Origin: Anaerolineaceae bacterium
GTDB taxonomy: Bacteria > Chloroflexota > Anaerolineae > Anaerolineales > Anaerolineaceae
Direction: 5' to 3'
NCBI GenBank assembly: GCA_003446605.1
Contig: DMDF01000192.1
Coordinates: 1-8,166, forward strand
Length of the DNA stretch: 8,166 bases
The notes under the pieces are model-generated. The model ran no database searches. It was not told the origin of the DNA and worked only from the letters and a program-made list of their open reading frames with translations. The position numbers and the translations under genes are program-made. This document shows, piece by piece, positions 1 through 5,252 of the stretch (its first letter is position 1; the number at the start of each line of letters is the position of its first letter).

Positions 1-147
1 CATCATCATGAGAACTGATTTTCCTGAGCCTGTGCTGCCGGTCAACCCCACCACTTCTCCCTGCGCCACAGTAAACTTTACTTTCTGGATAACAGGGAGA
101 GTACCAAAAGATTTGGAAATATTTATAACATCTAATAGTGGTTCCAT
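1..147 (-). CDS. ABC transporter ATP-binding protein, N-terminal fragment (cut by the left edge)
   Basis: This is the first 49 codons of a minus-strand gene whose remainder lies left of the window. The reading begins MEPLLDVINISKSFG and reaches a clear Walker A loop, GSTGSGKS, at residues 37-44, followed by V-L-M-M-M. The order beta strand, aromatic A-loop position (F14), then Walker A is the normal opening of an ABC nucleotide-binding domain, which hydrolyses ATP on the cytoplasmic face of a membrane transporter. The opening resembles sugar-type (RbsA/CUT2-like) ATPases, but the signature, Walker B and any second domain are outside the window, so the substrate class is a guess. The ATG at 147-145 has a GGAGA ribosome site eight bases upstream. 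The gene is divergent from the response regulator at 333. Confidence 0.85.
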   Translation of the reverse strand, partial: MEPLLDVINISKSFGTLPVIQKVKFTVAQGEVVGLTGSTGSGKSVLMMM

Positions 148-154
148 TGTTTAT

Positions 155-170
155 ATCTCCACAAGGAGAT
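155..170 (-). promoter_or_regulatory. Hairpin enclosing the ribosome binding site of the ABC ATPase gene
   Basis: On the minus-strand transcript the GGAGAT that serves as Shine-Dalgarno sequence is preceded, four bases earlier, by its exact complement ATCTCC. The two form a perfect 6-bp stem with a UUGU loop. Folding would hide the ribosome site, so it may damp or control translation. The stem is short, and the same symmetry could be chance or a protein-binding site. Confidence 0.4.
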
Positions 171-203
171 TAATATCCCCTACGAACAAAAAAGATCCCG
201 ACT

Positions 204-231
204 TTGAGAAATACCACACATCTTTTATCAT
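204..231 (+). promoter_or_regulatory. Candidate promoter for the response regulator
   Basis: TTGAGA (204-209) and TATCAT (226-231) are separated by 16 bases, close to the sigma-70 pattern, and would start a transcript near 238 with a leader of about 95 bases before the ATG at 333. A TATAAT hexamer on the opposite strand (252-247) could be the -10 of the divergent ABC gene, but it has no good -35. A 7-bp inverted repeat, CACACAT (215-221) and ATGTGTG (240-246), flanks the proposed plus-strand -10 and could bind a regulator. Confidence 0.35.
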
Positions 232-270
232 CTGCTGGTATGTGTGATTATACACGATACCTACCGGCAG
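232..270. promoter_or_regulatory. Large imperfect dyad between the divergent genes
   Basis: CTGCTGGTA (232-240) and TACCGGCAG (262-270) pair over nine positions with a single G-T. Nested inside is a second arrangement, GGTAT-GTGT (237-245) against ACAC-ATACC with one bulged base (252-261). The dyad sits beside the candidate -10 boxes of both divergent genes, which suits an operator. It is followed by a run of five T at 272-276, so a terminator or attenuator hairpin is an alternative reading, although the loop is long. Confidence 0.35.
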
Positions 271-332
271 ATTTTTCCGTCATTGAATCCTCAATTTAAT
301 GCTTTCCAGAAAATTGGTGGTATAAAATACGC

Positions 333-1406
333 ATGGATATTGTTCGAGTACTGCTCGCTGATGACCACGCCATCGTTCGCTCGGGAATACGCCGCACGAT
401 CGAACAGATCGAAGGAATGGAAGTGGTGGGGGAAGCTGAAAATGGTCCGCAAGTACAGGAAATTCTCCAGCAAGATACGATTGACCTCTTATTAATCGAT
501 GTCACCATGCCCGAATTCGATCCCATCGAAACCATCAGCAAGATCCGCTTGCTCTATCCAAGTTTGAAAATTCTGGTCGTCAGTGCATATGATGATGATT
601 TTTATGTCAAAGGATTGCTCTCCGCCGGAGTAAATGGCTATCACATGAAAGACCAACCTTTGAACGATTTACGTGTGGCAATTGAAAGAGTAATGGCAGG
701 CGAACGCTGGATTTCCAGCTCTTTGATCAACAAATTATATGAGGATCCACAGATTTCTAGAACGATTCCTCTGCTAACGGCACGACAACGCTCTTTGCTG
801 CGTTATCTGCTGCAAGGCATGGACAATAAATCCATTGCTGATACTCTCGGGTTAAGCATTAAAACAGTTGAAAACCATCTCACCCGCCTATATCGACAAA
901 TTGATGTACAGAGCCGTCTGGAAGCGGTCAACTTTACCATGTGCCATCCCCAGATTTTGGGGACCCCCGGAAGCCAGGTGCTACAGTCTGAAGATGCAGA
1001 CAAAGCTAAAATCCAGCACAGCATTACCATTCTAGTAGTAGATGACAATGCACGCTACCGCAAGCAGCTGCTGCGCATGATTGCGAAAGCTAATCCACGT
1101 GCCACCATTTACGAAGCTGAATCAATCCATGAGACCATTCAGATCGCACAGCATGTCAACTTGCAGCTGGTACTAGTAGATGTGGTATTGGGAGACGAAG
1201 ATGGCATTGCCTGTGTGCGCCGCATCAAATCGATTCATCCGCAATGCCGCGTTATTCTCATCAGCGCTTACCCCGATCGAGAATTCCATCGCCAGGGGAT
1301 AGAATCAGGTGCAGTGGCTTTCTTAGATAAGCAAAACCTAGACCTACCAACATTAAAGCAAGTCATTGATGATGTAACAGGGAAATTTGCACCGGTGGAA
1401 AACTAA
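333..1406 (+). CDS. Response regulator with REC-LuxR HTH-REC architecture
   Basis: This 357-residue cytoplasmic regulator starts as a normal NarL/FixJ protein. Receiver 1 spans about residues 3-122, with acidic pair D10-D11, phosphate-acceptor D56, switch S84 and K106. A LuxR-type helix-turn-helix follows at about 148-200 (LTARQRSLL, then IADTLGLSIKTVENHL as turn and recognition helix). Instead of stopping there, as NarL proteins do at about 210-220 residues, it continues through a linker (about 203-230) into a second receiver at 231-350. That domain keeps all the key residues: D237-D238, acceptor D283, S311 and K333. Both receivers therefore look phosphorylatable, by inference. The ATG at 333 is chosen because the first receiver strand starts at residue 3; the upstream GGTGG (316-320) is a weak, distant ribosome site. 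It is divergent from the ABC ATPase, which it may control. No histidine kinase is seen in the window. Confidence 0.93.
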   Translation: MDIVRVLLADDHAIVRSGIRRTIEQIEGMEVVGEAENGPQVQEILQQDTIDLLLIDVTMPEFDPIETISKIRLLYPSLKILVVSAYDDDFYVKGLLSAGVNGYHMKDQPLNDLRVAIERVMAGERWISSSLINKLYEDPQISRTIPLLTARQRSLLRYLLQGMDNKSIADTLGLSIKTVENHLTRLYRQIDVQSRLEAVNFTMCHPQILGTPGSQVLQSEDADKAKIQHSITILVVDDNARYRKQLLRMIAKANPRATIYEAESIHETIQIAQHVNLQLVLVDVVLGDEDGIACVRRIKSIHPQCRVILISAYPDREFHRQGIESGAVAFLDKQNLDLPTLKQVIDDVTGKFAPVEN

Positions 1407-1482
1407 AGATAGAATTTCTTTACAATCGCTTTTTTACTTTGTTTCTTCTTCCTCCCTTTCCATACCTATCCACCTTGATATA

Positions 1483-1512
1483 TTGACAAATTCACTGCAC
1501 CTTTTCGATATA
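1483..1512 (+). promoter_or_regulatory. Candidate promoter in the 182-base gap before the lipoprotein
   Basis: A perfect TTGACA (1483-1488) lies 18 bases before GATATA (1507-1512), with TATACA overlapping it. The -10 is poor. A start near 1519 would give a leader of about 70 bases. The left part of the gap (about 1417-1475) is a pyrimidine-rich stretch with T-runs. I saw no convincing terminator hairpin there for the response regulator, so read-through is possible. Confidence 0.35.
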
Positions 1513-1588
1513 CAATTGGATGAAATGATATCTTTAGTCATGAAGAAGGTTGCTCAACTTATACAGTTATACGAGTGAAAAAGACATT

Positions 1589-2344
1589 ATGAATAGGTTT
1601 TTATTTCTTCTTTTTATAATCCTTTTTCTCTTCGTTACTTCGTGCCAACGAGATTACGTTATCATTCCTACATATCACGCTCCAACCCCCAACATACTAC
1701 AAACGAGTACCCCTCCCGCTGCAACACAACCGCCACACAAGAAAGCCACTGCGCTAGCTACGCATCAGGACGTTATTGACCAACCTGTCATCATCTGTGG
1801 TGAGAACTTGCAGCTGCTCGGAACGCTGCAGAAAGGCTACACGCTCACTCTTTTCAGAGCCAACGGATTGGAATATTACACCGGTAGCACTTTTATCACC
1901 GGCAAACTGGTGGGTGATACCCTGGTATCTTCCGAGATCAAGGGAACCAATTTGCGTTTGCAGAACAACACATTCAGCAAAACCACCCGTTGCTTTGTGG
2001 GCATTGATAGTCTGGACGGTTTTACCGGCATTATGCTGCCCATCTCAACTTTGCTCAACGAACGGCGCTACACAGAAACTTTTGAAGGCAGTCTTCTGAT
2101 TGAGAAAAAAGATGGGAAGATCGGGATAGAGTGGCTTACCTATCACGCCACTTCCAGCAGCAAGAAAGACTGTATCTTGTATCGCATCATCACCAACCCT
2201 TACCCGTGTAACCAGGATTGTTCCATGATTGAAACTGAACCCGGCTGCGAATGCTTTTGCGCCAATTTCCTGTATTATGACGAGAACTGTATTCCCACCG
2301 AGATCAACCCCGACTGCATTTGCGTCTGCCGGGATGAGGAATGA
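1589..2344 (+). CDS. Cysteine-rich secreted lipoprotein, function unknown
   Basis: The product is 251 residues. A short N-terminus (M-N-R), a very hydrophobic stretch (residues 4-16) and the lipobox V-T-S-C give a lipoprotein signal peptide with the lipidated cysteine at C19, so the protein should be anchored on the outer face of the membrane. A Thr/Pro-rich spacer (about 28-60) precedes a beta-rich middle domain (about 65-190) that I do not recognise. The last 45 residues hold nine cysteines (207, 211, 220, 222, 224, 234, 243, 245, 247) arranged as a tandem repeat, which suggests a disulfide knot or a metal site. The start at 1589 is preferred to the in-frame ATG at 1550 because it places the signal peptide at the very N-terminus; the ribosome site (GAGTG, 1573-1577) is weak. 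The gene converges with the ABC operon on its right. Confidence 0.85.
   Translation: MNRFLFLLFIILFLFVTSCQRDYVIIPTYHAPTPNILQTSTPPAATQPPHKKATALATHQDVIDQPVIICGENLQLLGTLQKGYTLTLFRANGLEYYTGSTFITGKLVGDTLVSSEIKGTNLRLQNNTFSKTTRCFVGIDSLDGFTGIMLPISTLLNERRYTETFEGSLLIEKKDGKIGIEWLTYHATSSSKKDCILYRIITNPYPCNQDCSMIETEPGCECFCANFLYYDENCIPTEINPDCICVCRDEE
2219..2329 (+). repeat. Tandem cysteine motif C-x3-E-x2-P-x-C-x-C-x-C encoded at the lipoprotein C-terminus
   Basis: Residues 211-224 (CSMIETEPGCECFC, bases 2219-2260) and 234-247 (CIPTEINPDCICVC, bases 2288-2329) align without gaps. They share four cysteines, one glutamate and one proline at identical spacing, and the copies start 23 residues apart. Another cysteine (C207) precedes the first copy by four residues. 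The similarity is clear in protein but weak in DNA, so the duplication is old or maintained by selection. Confidence 0.75.
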
Positions 2345-2357
2345 TGTTCCCATTTTG

Positions 2358-2381
2358 TTGGTGATTTTCCCCACCCACCAA
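2358..2381. terminator. Weak hairpin between convergent genes
   Basis: TTGGTG (2358-2363) and CACCAA (2376-2381) form a 6-bp stem with a 12-base loop in the 72-base gap between the plus-strand lipoprotein and the minus-strand ATPase. The position suits a shared terminator. Neither side has a proper T-run, so the call is uncertain. Confidence 0.3.
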
Positions 2382-2416
2382 TCAAATTCTTTCCATCAAA
2401 CAGGATTTTTATTTTA

Positions 2417-3064
2417 TTATGTAGAGAACAGTTGCTTTTCCTTCAGGATATAGGCTTGGTCACATAAAATGGTGATCTCATCCAGATTATTACTGGTCAA
2501 CAAAATGGTACATCCCTTTTCTTTGAGCTGGATCAAATATTCATAGACATTCTTCCAACCGGCTTGATCGATCGAGTCGGTCGGTTCATCCAGCAGCAGC
2601 AAATCCGGTTCTTCTAGAATAGCTTGGGCGATGCCCAGCCGTTTGCGCATTCCCACCGAATAGGTATTCAGAGGCTGCTGGTTTTTAATATCTAACCCTA
2701 CGATAGTTAAAACTTCCTCAATACGGGATCGATCTATTTTTCCACCAATATCCGCCAGAATTTGCAGGTTTTTGGCTGCAGAGTAACCAGGCAAAAATCC
2801 AGGGGTATCGATCAGTGCCCCGGTTCGAGTTGGAAAATCGCGATCTATTCCAATGCGTTTTCCGAAAACTATCACTTGTCCTTCTGTCGGCTTTACCAGC
2901 CCACAAATGATGCGTAAAAGCATGCTCTTGCCTGATCCATTTGGTCCGCTGATGCCGGTGATGCTGGCAGTGGGGATTTGGAGATTGACATCCTCAAATA
3001 GTGTTAATTTATTGAAATTCTTTTTGATCGCTATTAATTCAACAGCATTTTGCGATTGTCCCAT
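2417..3064 (-). CDS. ABC-2 type transporter ATP-binding protein (last gene of the GntR operon)
   Basis: This 215-residue soluble ATPase should energise the two permeases encoded just upstream. Visible motifs are Walker A GPNGSGKS (40-47), the signature YSVGMRKRL (135-143, the variant of LSGGQ common in BcrA/YtrB-like proteins), Walker B LLLLDEP (155-161, with D159 and catalytic E160) and a D-loop TDSID (162-166). The region expected to hold the Q-loop reads GALIDTPGF (82-90) without glutamine, as often seen in this group. The switch motif that normally reads S-H-N-L is S-N-N-L, so the usual histidine is N192. The protein is shorter than the roughly 230-300 residues usual in this family, lacking a C-terminal extension. 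Its strong AGGAGG ribosome site lies inside the end of the preceding permease gene, with four bases between stop and ATG, which suggests translational coupling. Confidence 0.93.
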   Translation of the reverse strand: MGQSQNAVELIAIKKNFNKLTLFEDVNLQIPTASITGISGPNGSGKSMLLRIICGLVKPTEGQVIVFGKRIGIDRDFPTRTGALIDTPGFLPGYSAAKNLQILADIGGKIDRSRIEEVLTIVGLDIKNQQPLNTYSVGMRKRLGIAQAILEEPDLLLLDEPTDSIDQAGWKNVYEYLIQLKEKGCTILLTSNNLDEITILCDQAYILKEKQLFST

Positions 3065-3068
3065 TTGG

Positions 3069-3911
3069 TCAACCCTCCTCCTGTTTTACAGCATAGAAAT
3101 TTGTACGACGACTAATGATGAAACCGGTCACCAGGCAAACGAGCACCCACACTGCCCAGAAGATCCACGAATATATTTCCGGAATAACACGTTCGGGTAC
3201 CCATAAGGGAGTAAATTCCAGGTGGTTTTGCAGCAAGAAAAAGGAGGTGATGCCATTTCCCCCAATTGGACCACCATCGATTGCTCCAAGCATGGAGCAA
3301 ATGATAATAATGATACCGCTCAGAAATCCAGCCCAGCGTTGTTTAAAAATGAGATTGATGATTTGAACCAGTAATCCGATTGCGAACCATCCGATGAGCA
3401 AAAAAAGCAGAATATTCCAAAACGCCTGCAGCGGGCTGCTGTTCATAGTGGAATATCCCAAATTGATGCCAGAGCTGTTCAAACTTGCCGTGCTCCATGT
3501 TTCTGAAAAAGGATATTTGCTCAACACAGGAATAAAAAAACTTGTCATCAACACCAGGGCATAAGCAAATGTAGAGAGCAACACAAAGAGTACCTTTCCC
3601 ATCCACCAAGTACTGCGCGATCCGAGTCTTAAAATTATTTGTTGTCCAAATGAACCCTCTGGGGTTAGATCTGAAATTAAAAAGATCCACAGGACTGAAA
3701 CCACAAAATAGACAATCTCTGGCTTCCCAAAAGCCCAAATGAAGGCTTCCAGCGCATTCCCCTGTGACGCAGGGGCATAGCTTGAAACAGCGGATTGGAT
3801 GACTTTCTGTGCCCAATAGCCCAGACACAACCCCACCGGAATGGGAAGAATCCAGCGCCGACGTAAAATAAAGTGATTGAACTGGTATTTTAAAAATCCA
3901 TGGATATTCAT
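3069..3911 (-). CDS. ABC-2 type permease, second membrane subunit of the GntR operon
   Basis: The 280-residue product is an integral membrane protein with about six hydrophobic segments (roughly 20-38, 66-82, 105-129, 164-188, 194-212 and 248-267) and a basic N-terminal region (R17-R19). Between helices 2 and 3 lies the loop D-L-T-P-E-G then I-L-R-L-G-S-R and a lysine before helix 3, the arrangement seen in ABC-2 permeases and matching the same loop of the neighbouring permease. A long loop between helices 3 and 4 (about 130-163) is probably extracellular. AAGGGA lies six bases before the ATG, and nine bases separate it from the upstream permease gene. It probably pairs with that protein as a heterodimer driven by the ATPase. 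The substrate is unknown. Confidence 0.85.
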   Translation of the reverse strand: MNIHGFLKYQFNHFILRRRWILPIPVGLCLGYWAQKVIQSAVSSYAPASQGNALEAFIWAFGKPEIVYFVVSVLWIFLISDLTPEGSFGQQIILRLGSRSTWWMGKVLFVLLSTFAYALVLMTSFFIPVLSKYPFSETWSTASLNSSGINLGYSTMNSSPLQAFWNILLFLLIGWFAIGLLVQIINLIFKQRWAGFLSGIIIIICSMLGAIDGGPIGGNGITSFFLLQNHLEFTPLWVPERVIPEIYSWIFWAVWVLVCLVTGFIISRRTNFYAVKQEEG

Positions 3912-3920
3912 AGTTTTCCC

Positions 3921-4712
3921 TTAAGTTAAAACCTGCCGTTCTTTTTTGCCAAACAAAAGAAAACCAACCACCCAACATAGACACAACAAGCAGTATTGGA
4001 TCAGTGCCGCGCTTAAATTTCCAGCGGGAATCAAGGTTGTTTCGGTAGAGATCAGCCAACTCAAACGACGGGAGGTGGGAATGATGTAATAACCAAAACT
4101 GTAGTAAAGAAAGGGTATTCCAAAGACTAACAGGGAGTGTTTTGTTAAAAATGAAACACCCATCGCAAATATGGCATAACTGGCACCGAAAACGCCCAGA
4201 AATAGAAAGCATAAAAGCACATATCCCAGGGGGGAGGGATCGATCGTGTTTCCCGGTGAAATAACACTCCCCGGCAAGATCTCCATGAAGTTGAATGAAA
4301 GAGTAGGAATATGCACCGGTTCTGCCGGGTAAATCAGCAAACAAATCACCAGCAGAATAGCAGCCGGCAAGACCACCGCCAGCAACCCGGATAATGCTAT
4401 GGCTTTAAATTTCGCCCATATATATTCTTTGTATCCGCTGCGCATTAATATATGGTTGAGCATTTGCTCTTTCTTTTCCACGCTCAACGAATCCGCAAAG
4501 GGCAGCACGGCTGTTACACATGCAAAAAAGCCGTAATAGCCCCGTCTTAAAATCTCCTGCCACACATTGATGGCACTCAAAGGGTTAGCAGTGCTAATAA
4601 TCTTTACCTGAAAAAAGCCATAAGTAAAACTGATGCCTGCCAGCAGGAAAACGATGAGAAAACGCCTGTTCCTCAATGCTCGCGAAATTTCTTCCCGGTA
4701 TATTTTTCGCAT
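3921..4712 (-). CDS. ABC-2 type permease, first membrane subunit of the GntR operon
   Basis: The 263-residue product has about six hydrophobic segments (roughly 18-36, 58-75, 105-128, 162-190, 193-211 and 235-254). The charged N-terminus (MRKIYREEISRALRNRR) and the loop after helix 2 (D-S-L-S-V-E-K-K-E-Q then H-I-L-M-R-S-G-Y-K-E-Y) are typical of the ABC2 membrane fold and line up with the second permease, so the two genes probably arose by an old duplication. A loop of about 30 residues (129-161) would lie outside the cell. Six bases separate it from the gntR stop codon, and AAAGGA overlapping the end of gntR can act as ribosome site. This fits a heteromeric exporter or envelope-stress transporter of the Ytr/Bcr kind, by inference from gene order. 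Confidence 0.85.
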   Translation of the reverse strand: MRKIYREEISRALRNRRFLIVFLLAGISFTYGFFQVKIISTANPLSAINVWQEILRRGYYGFFACVTAVLPFADSLSVEKKEQMLNHILMRSGYKEYIWAKFKAIALSGLLAVVLPAAILLVICLLIYPAEPVHIPTLSFNFMEILPGSVISPGNTIDPSPLGYVLLCFLFLGVFGASYAIFAMGVSFLTKHSLLVFGIPFLYYSFGYYIIPTSRRLSWLISTETTLIPAGNLSAALIQYCLLCLCWVVGFLLFGKKERQVLT

Positions 4713-4718
4713 CCTGGA

Positions 4719-5105
4719 TCAATCCTTTCTTGCTTTTTCCCGCTGTGCTTTGATGTATTCTTCCACGATTGTTGCCAAATCATTCTCCTTGTAACCCAAA
4801 CGCACCATCTCCTGGATAAAACTATCCAGCGCGTACGTTTGCAGTTCCTTCTCCATTGTTTTCAAAACTTTTACGTCCTCGGTGACGAATGTCCCCTCTC
4901 CTCTGCGAGAAACTGCAATACCATCCCGGATTAGCTCTTGATACACACGCTGAATAGTGTTGTGATTTACATTGTACTGCATGGCAGTTTCAACAATGCC
5001 CGGCAATTTTTCACCGGGTTTGTAATCACCCCGCAAGATATGCGCACAGATGCGTTGTTTGATCTGCAGGTAGATGGGTTGGTTTTCGTCAAAAATGTGA
5101 TCCAT
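4719..5105 (-). CDS. GntR-family transcriptional regulator, YtrA subfamily
   Basis: This 128-residue cytoplasmic DNA-binding protein has a winged helix at residues 10-76: PIYLQIKQRI as first helix, GDYKPGEKLP leading into the helix-turn-helix (about 36-60), and RRGEGTFV (67-74) as the wing. The tail after residue 80 is only about 45 residues and helical, which is the short dimerisation domain of the YtrA class rather than the large effector domain of FadR or HutC types. Such regulators normally repress their own operon, and this is the first gene of one. Two positions differ from the usual pattern: V38 stands where LPS-x-R has arginine, and H48 replaces proline in V-N-P-N-T. R53 is kept. Altered operator preference is an inference. 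The ATG has only a weak ribosome site (GGA in ACGGATAATTTA). Confidence 0.93.
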   Translation of the reverse strand: MDHIFDENQPIYLQIKQRICAHILRGDYKPGEKLPGIVETAMQYNVNHNTIQRVYQELIRDGIAVSRRGEGTFVTEDVKVLKTMEKELQTYALDSFIQEMVRLGYKENDLATIVEEYIKAQREKARKD

Positions 5106-5134
5106 TAAATTATCCGTATGAAAGAAGGTCTAAA

Positions 5135-5160
5135 AAAAGCTTTTATTCTATATATTATAG
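5135..5160 (-). promoter_or_regulatory. Candidate promoter and operator of the gntR-ABC operon
   Basis: On the minus strand a perfect TATAAT -10 lies at 5159-5154, inside an inverted repeat CTATA-N3-TATAG (5148-5160). A perfect 10-bp palindrome AAAAGCTTTT (5135-5144) lies just downstream, near the expected transcription start at about 5147. No good -35 stands 15-18 bases upstream. Either palindrome could be the site where the GntR protein represses itself, since operators of this family are inverted repeats overlapping the core promoter. Both are AT-rich, so chance symmetry is possible. Confidence 0.4.
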
Positions 5161-5201
5161 CTGTCCTAAAGTCACATCTCTTCCCAGCCCTACCCATAGT
5201 G

Positions 5202-5239
5202 TTTTCACAGGGTTGAGTTTTACCCCAACCCTGTGAAAA
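5202..5239 (-). terminator. Strong 14-bp hairpin after the WD40 gene
   Basis: TTTTCACAGGGTTG (5202-5215) and its perfect complement (5226-5239) enclose a 10-base loop, starting 13 bases beyond the WD40 stop codon. The place suits a terminator separating this gene from the gntR operon that follows on the same strand. However, the T-run is on the 5' side of the stem on either strand and the 3' side carries A-runs, so it is not a textbook intrinsic terminator. It may instead protect the mRNA end or be an intergenic repeat unit. Confidence 0.55.
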
Positions 5240-5252
5240 ACGTGAATCTAAT

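Noticed and set aside
8..495. Short plus-strand open frames at the left edge, 8-247 and 244-495
   Set aside because: The first is antisense to the ABC ATPase with its clear Walker A, and the second runs out of frame into the response regulator. Neither has a ribosome site or protein-like composition.
1387..1578. A 63-codon plus-strand open frame between the response regulator and the lipoprotein
   Set aside because: It starts inside the regulator's final codons, has no ribosome site, and covers a pyrimidine-rich gap, so its Leu/Ser/Phe-rich translation is a base-composition effect.
2045..2374. A 109-codon minus-strand open frame antisense to the lipoprotein
   Set aside because: The opposite strand encodes a lipoprotein with signal peptide and an ordered cysteine motif. 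The antisense frame has no domain or ribosome site.
3343..4344. A 333-codon open frame on the minus strand crossing both permease genes
   Set aside because: It is in a different frame from two well-supported membrane proteins, has no ribosome site, and its translation is a mixture of low-complexity aromatic and cysteine-rich stretches with no domain. It is a shadow of the permease genes.
5202..5239. The inverted repeat as the end of a mobile element or an attachment site
   Set aside because: The two arms form one compact hairpin, with no transposase, no target duplication and no second copy in the window.
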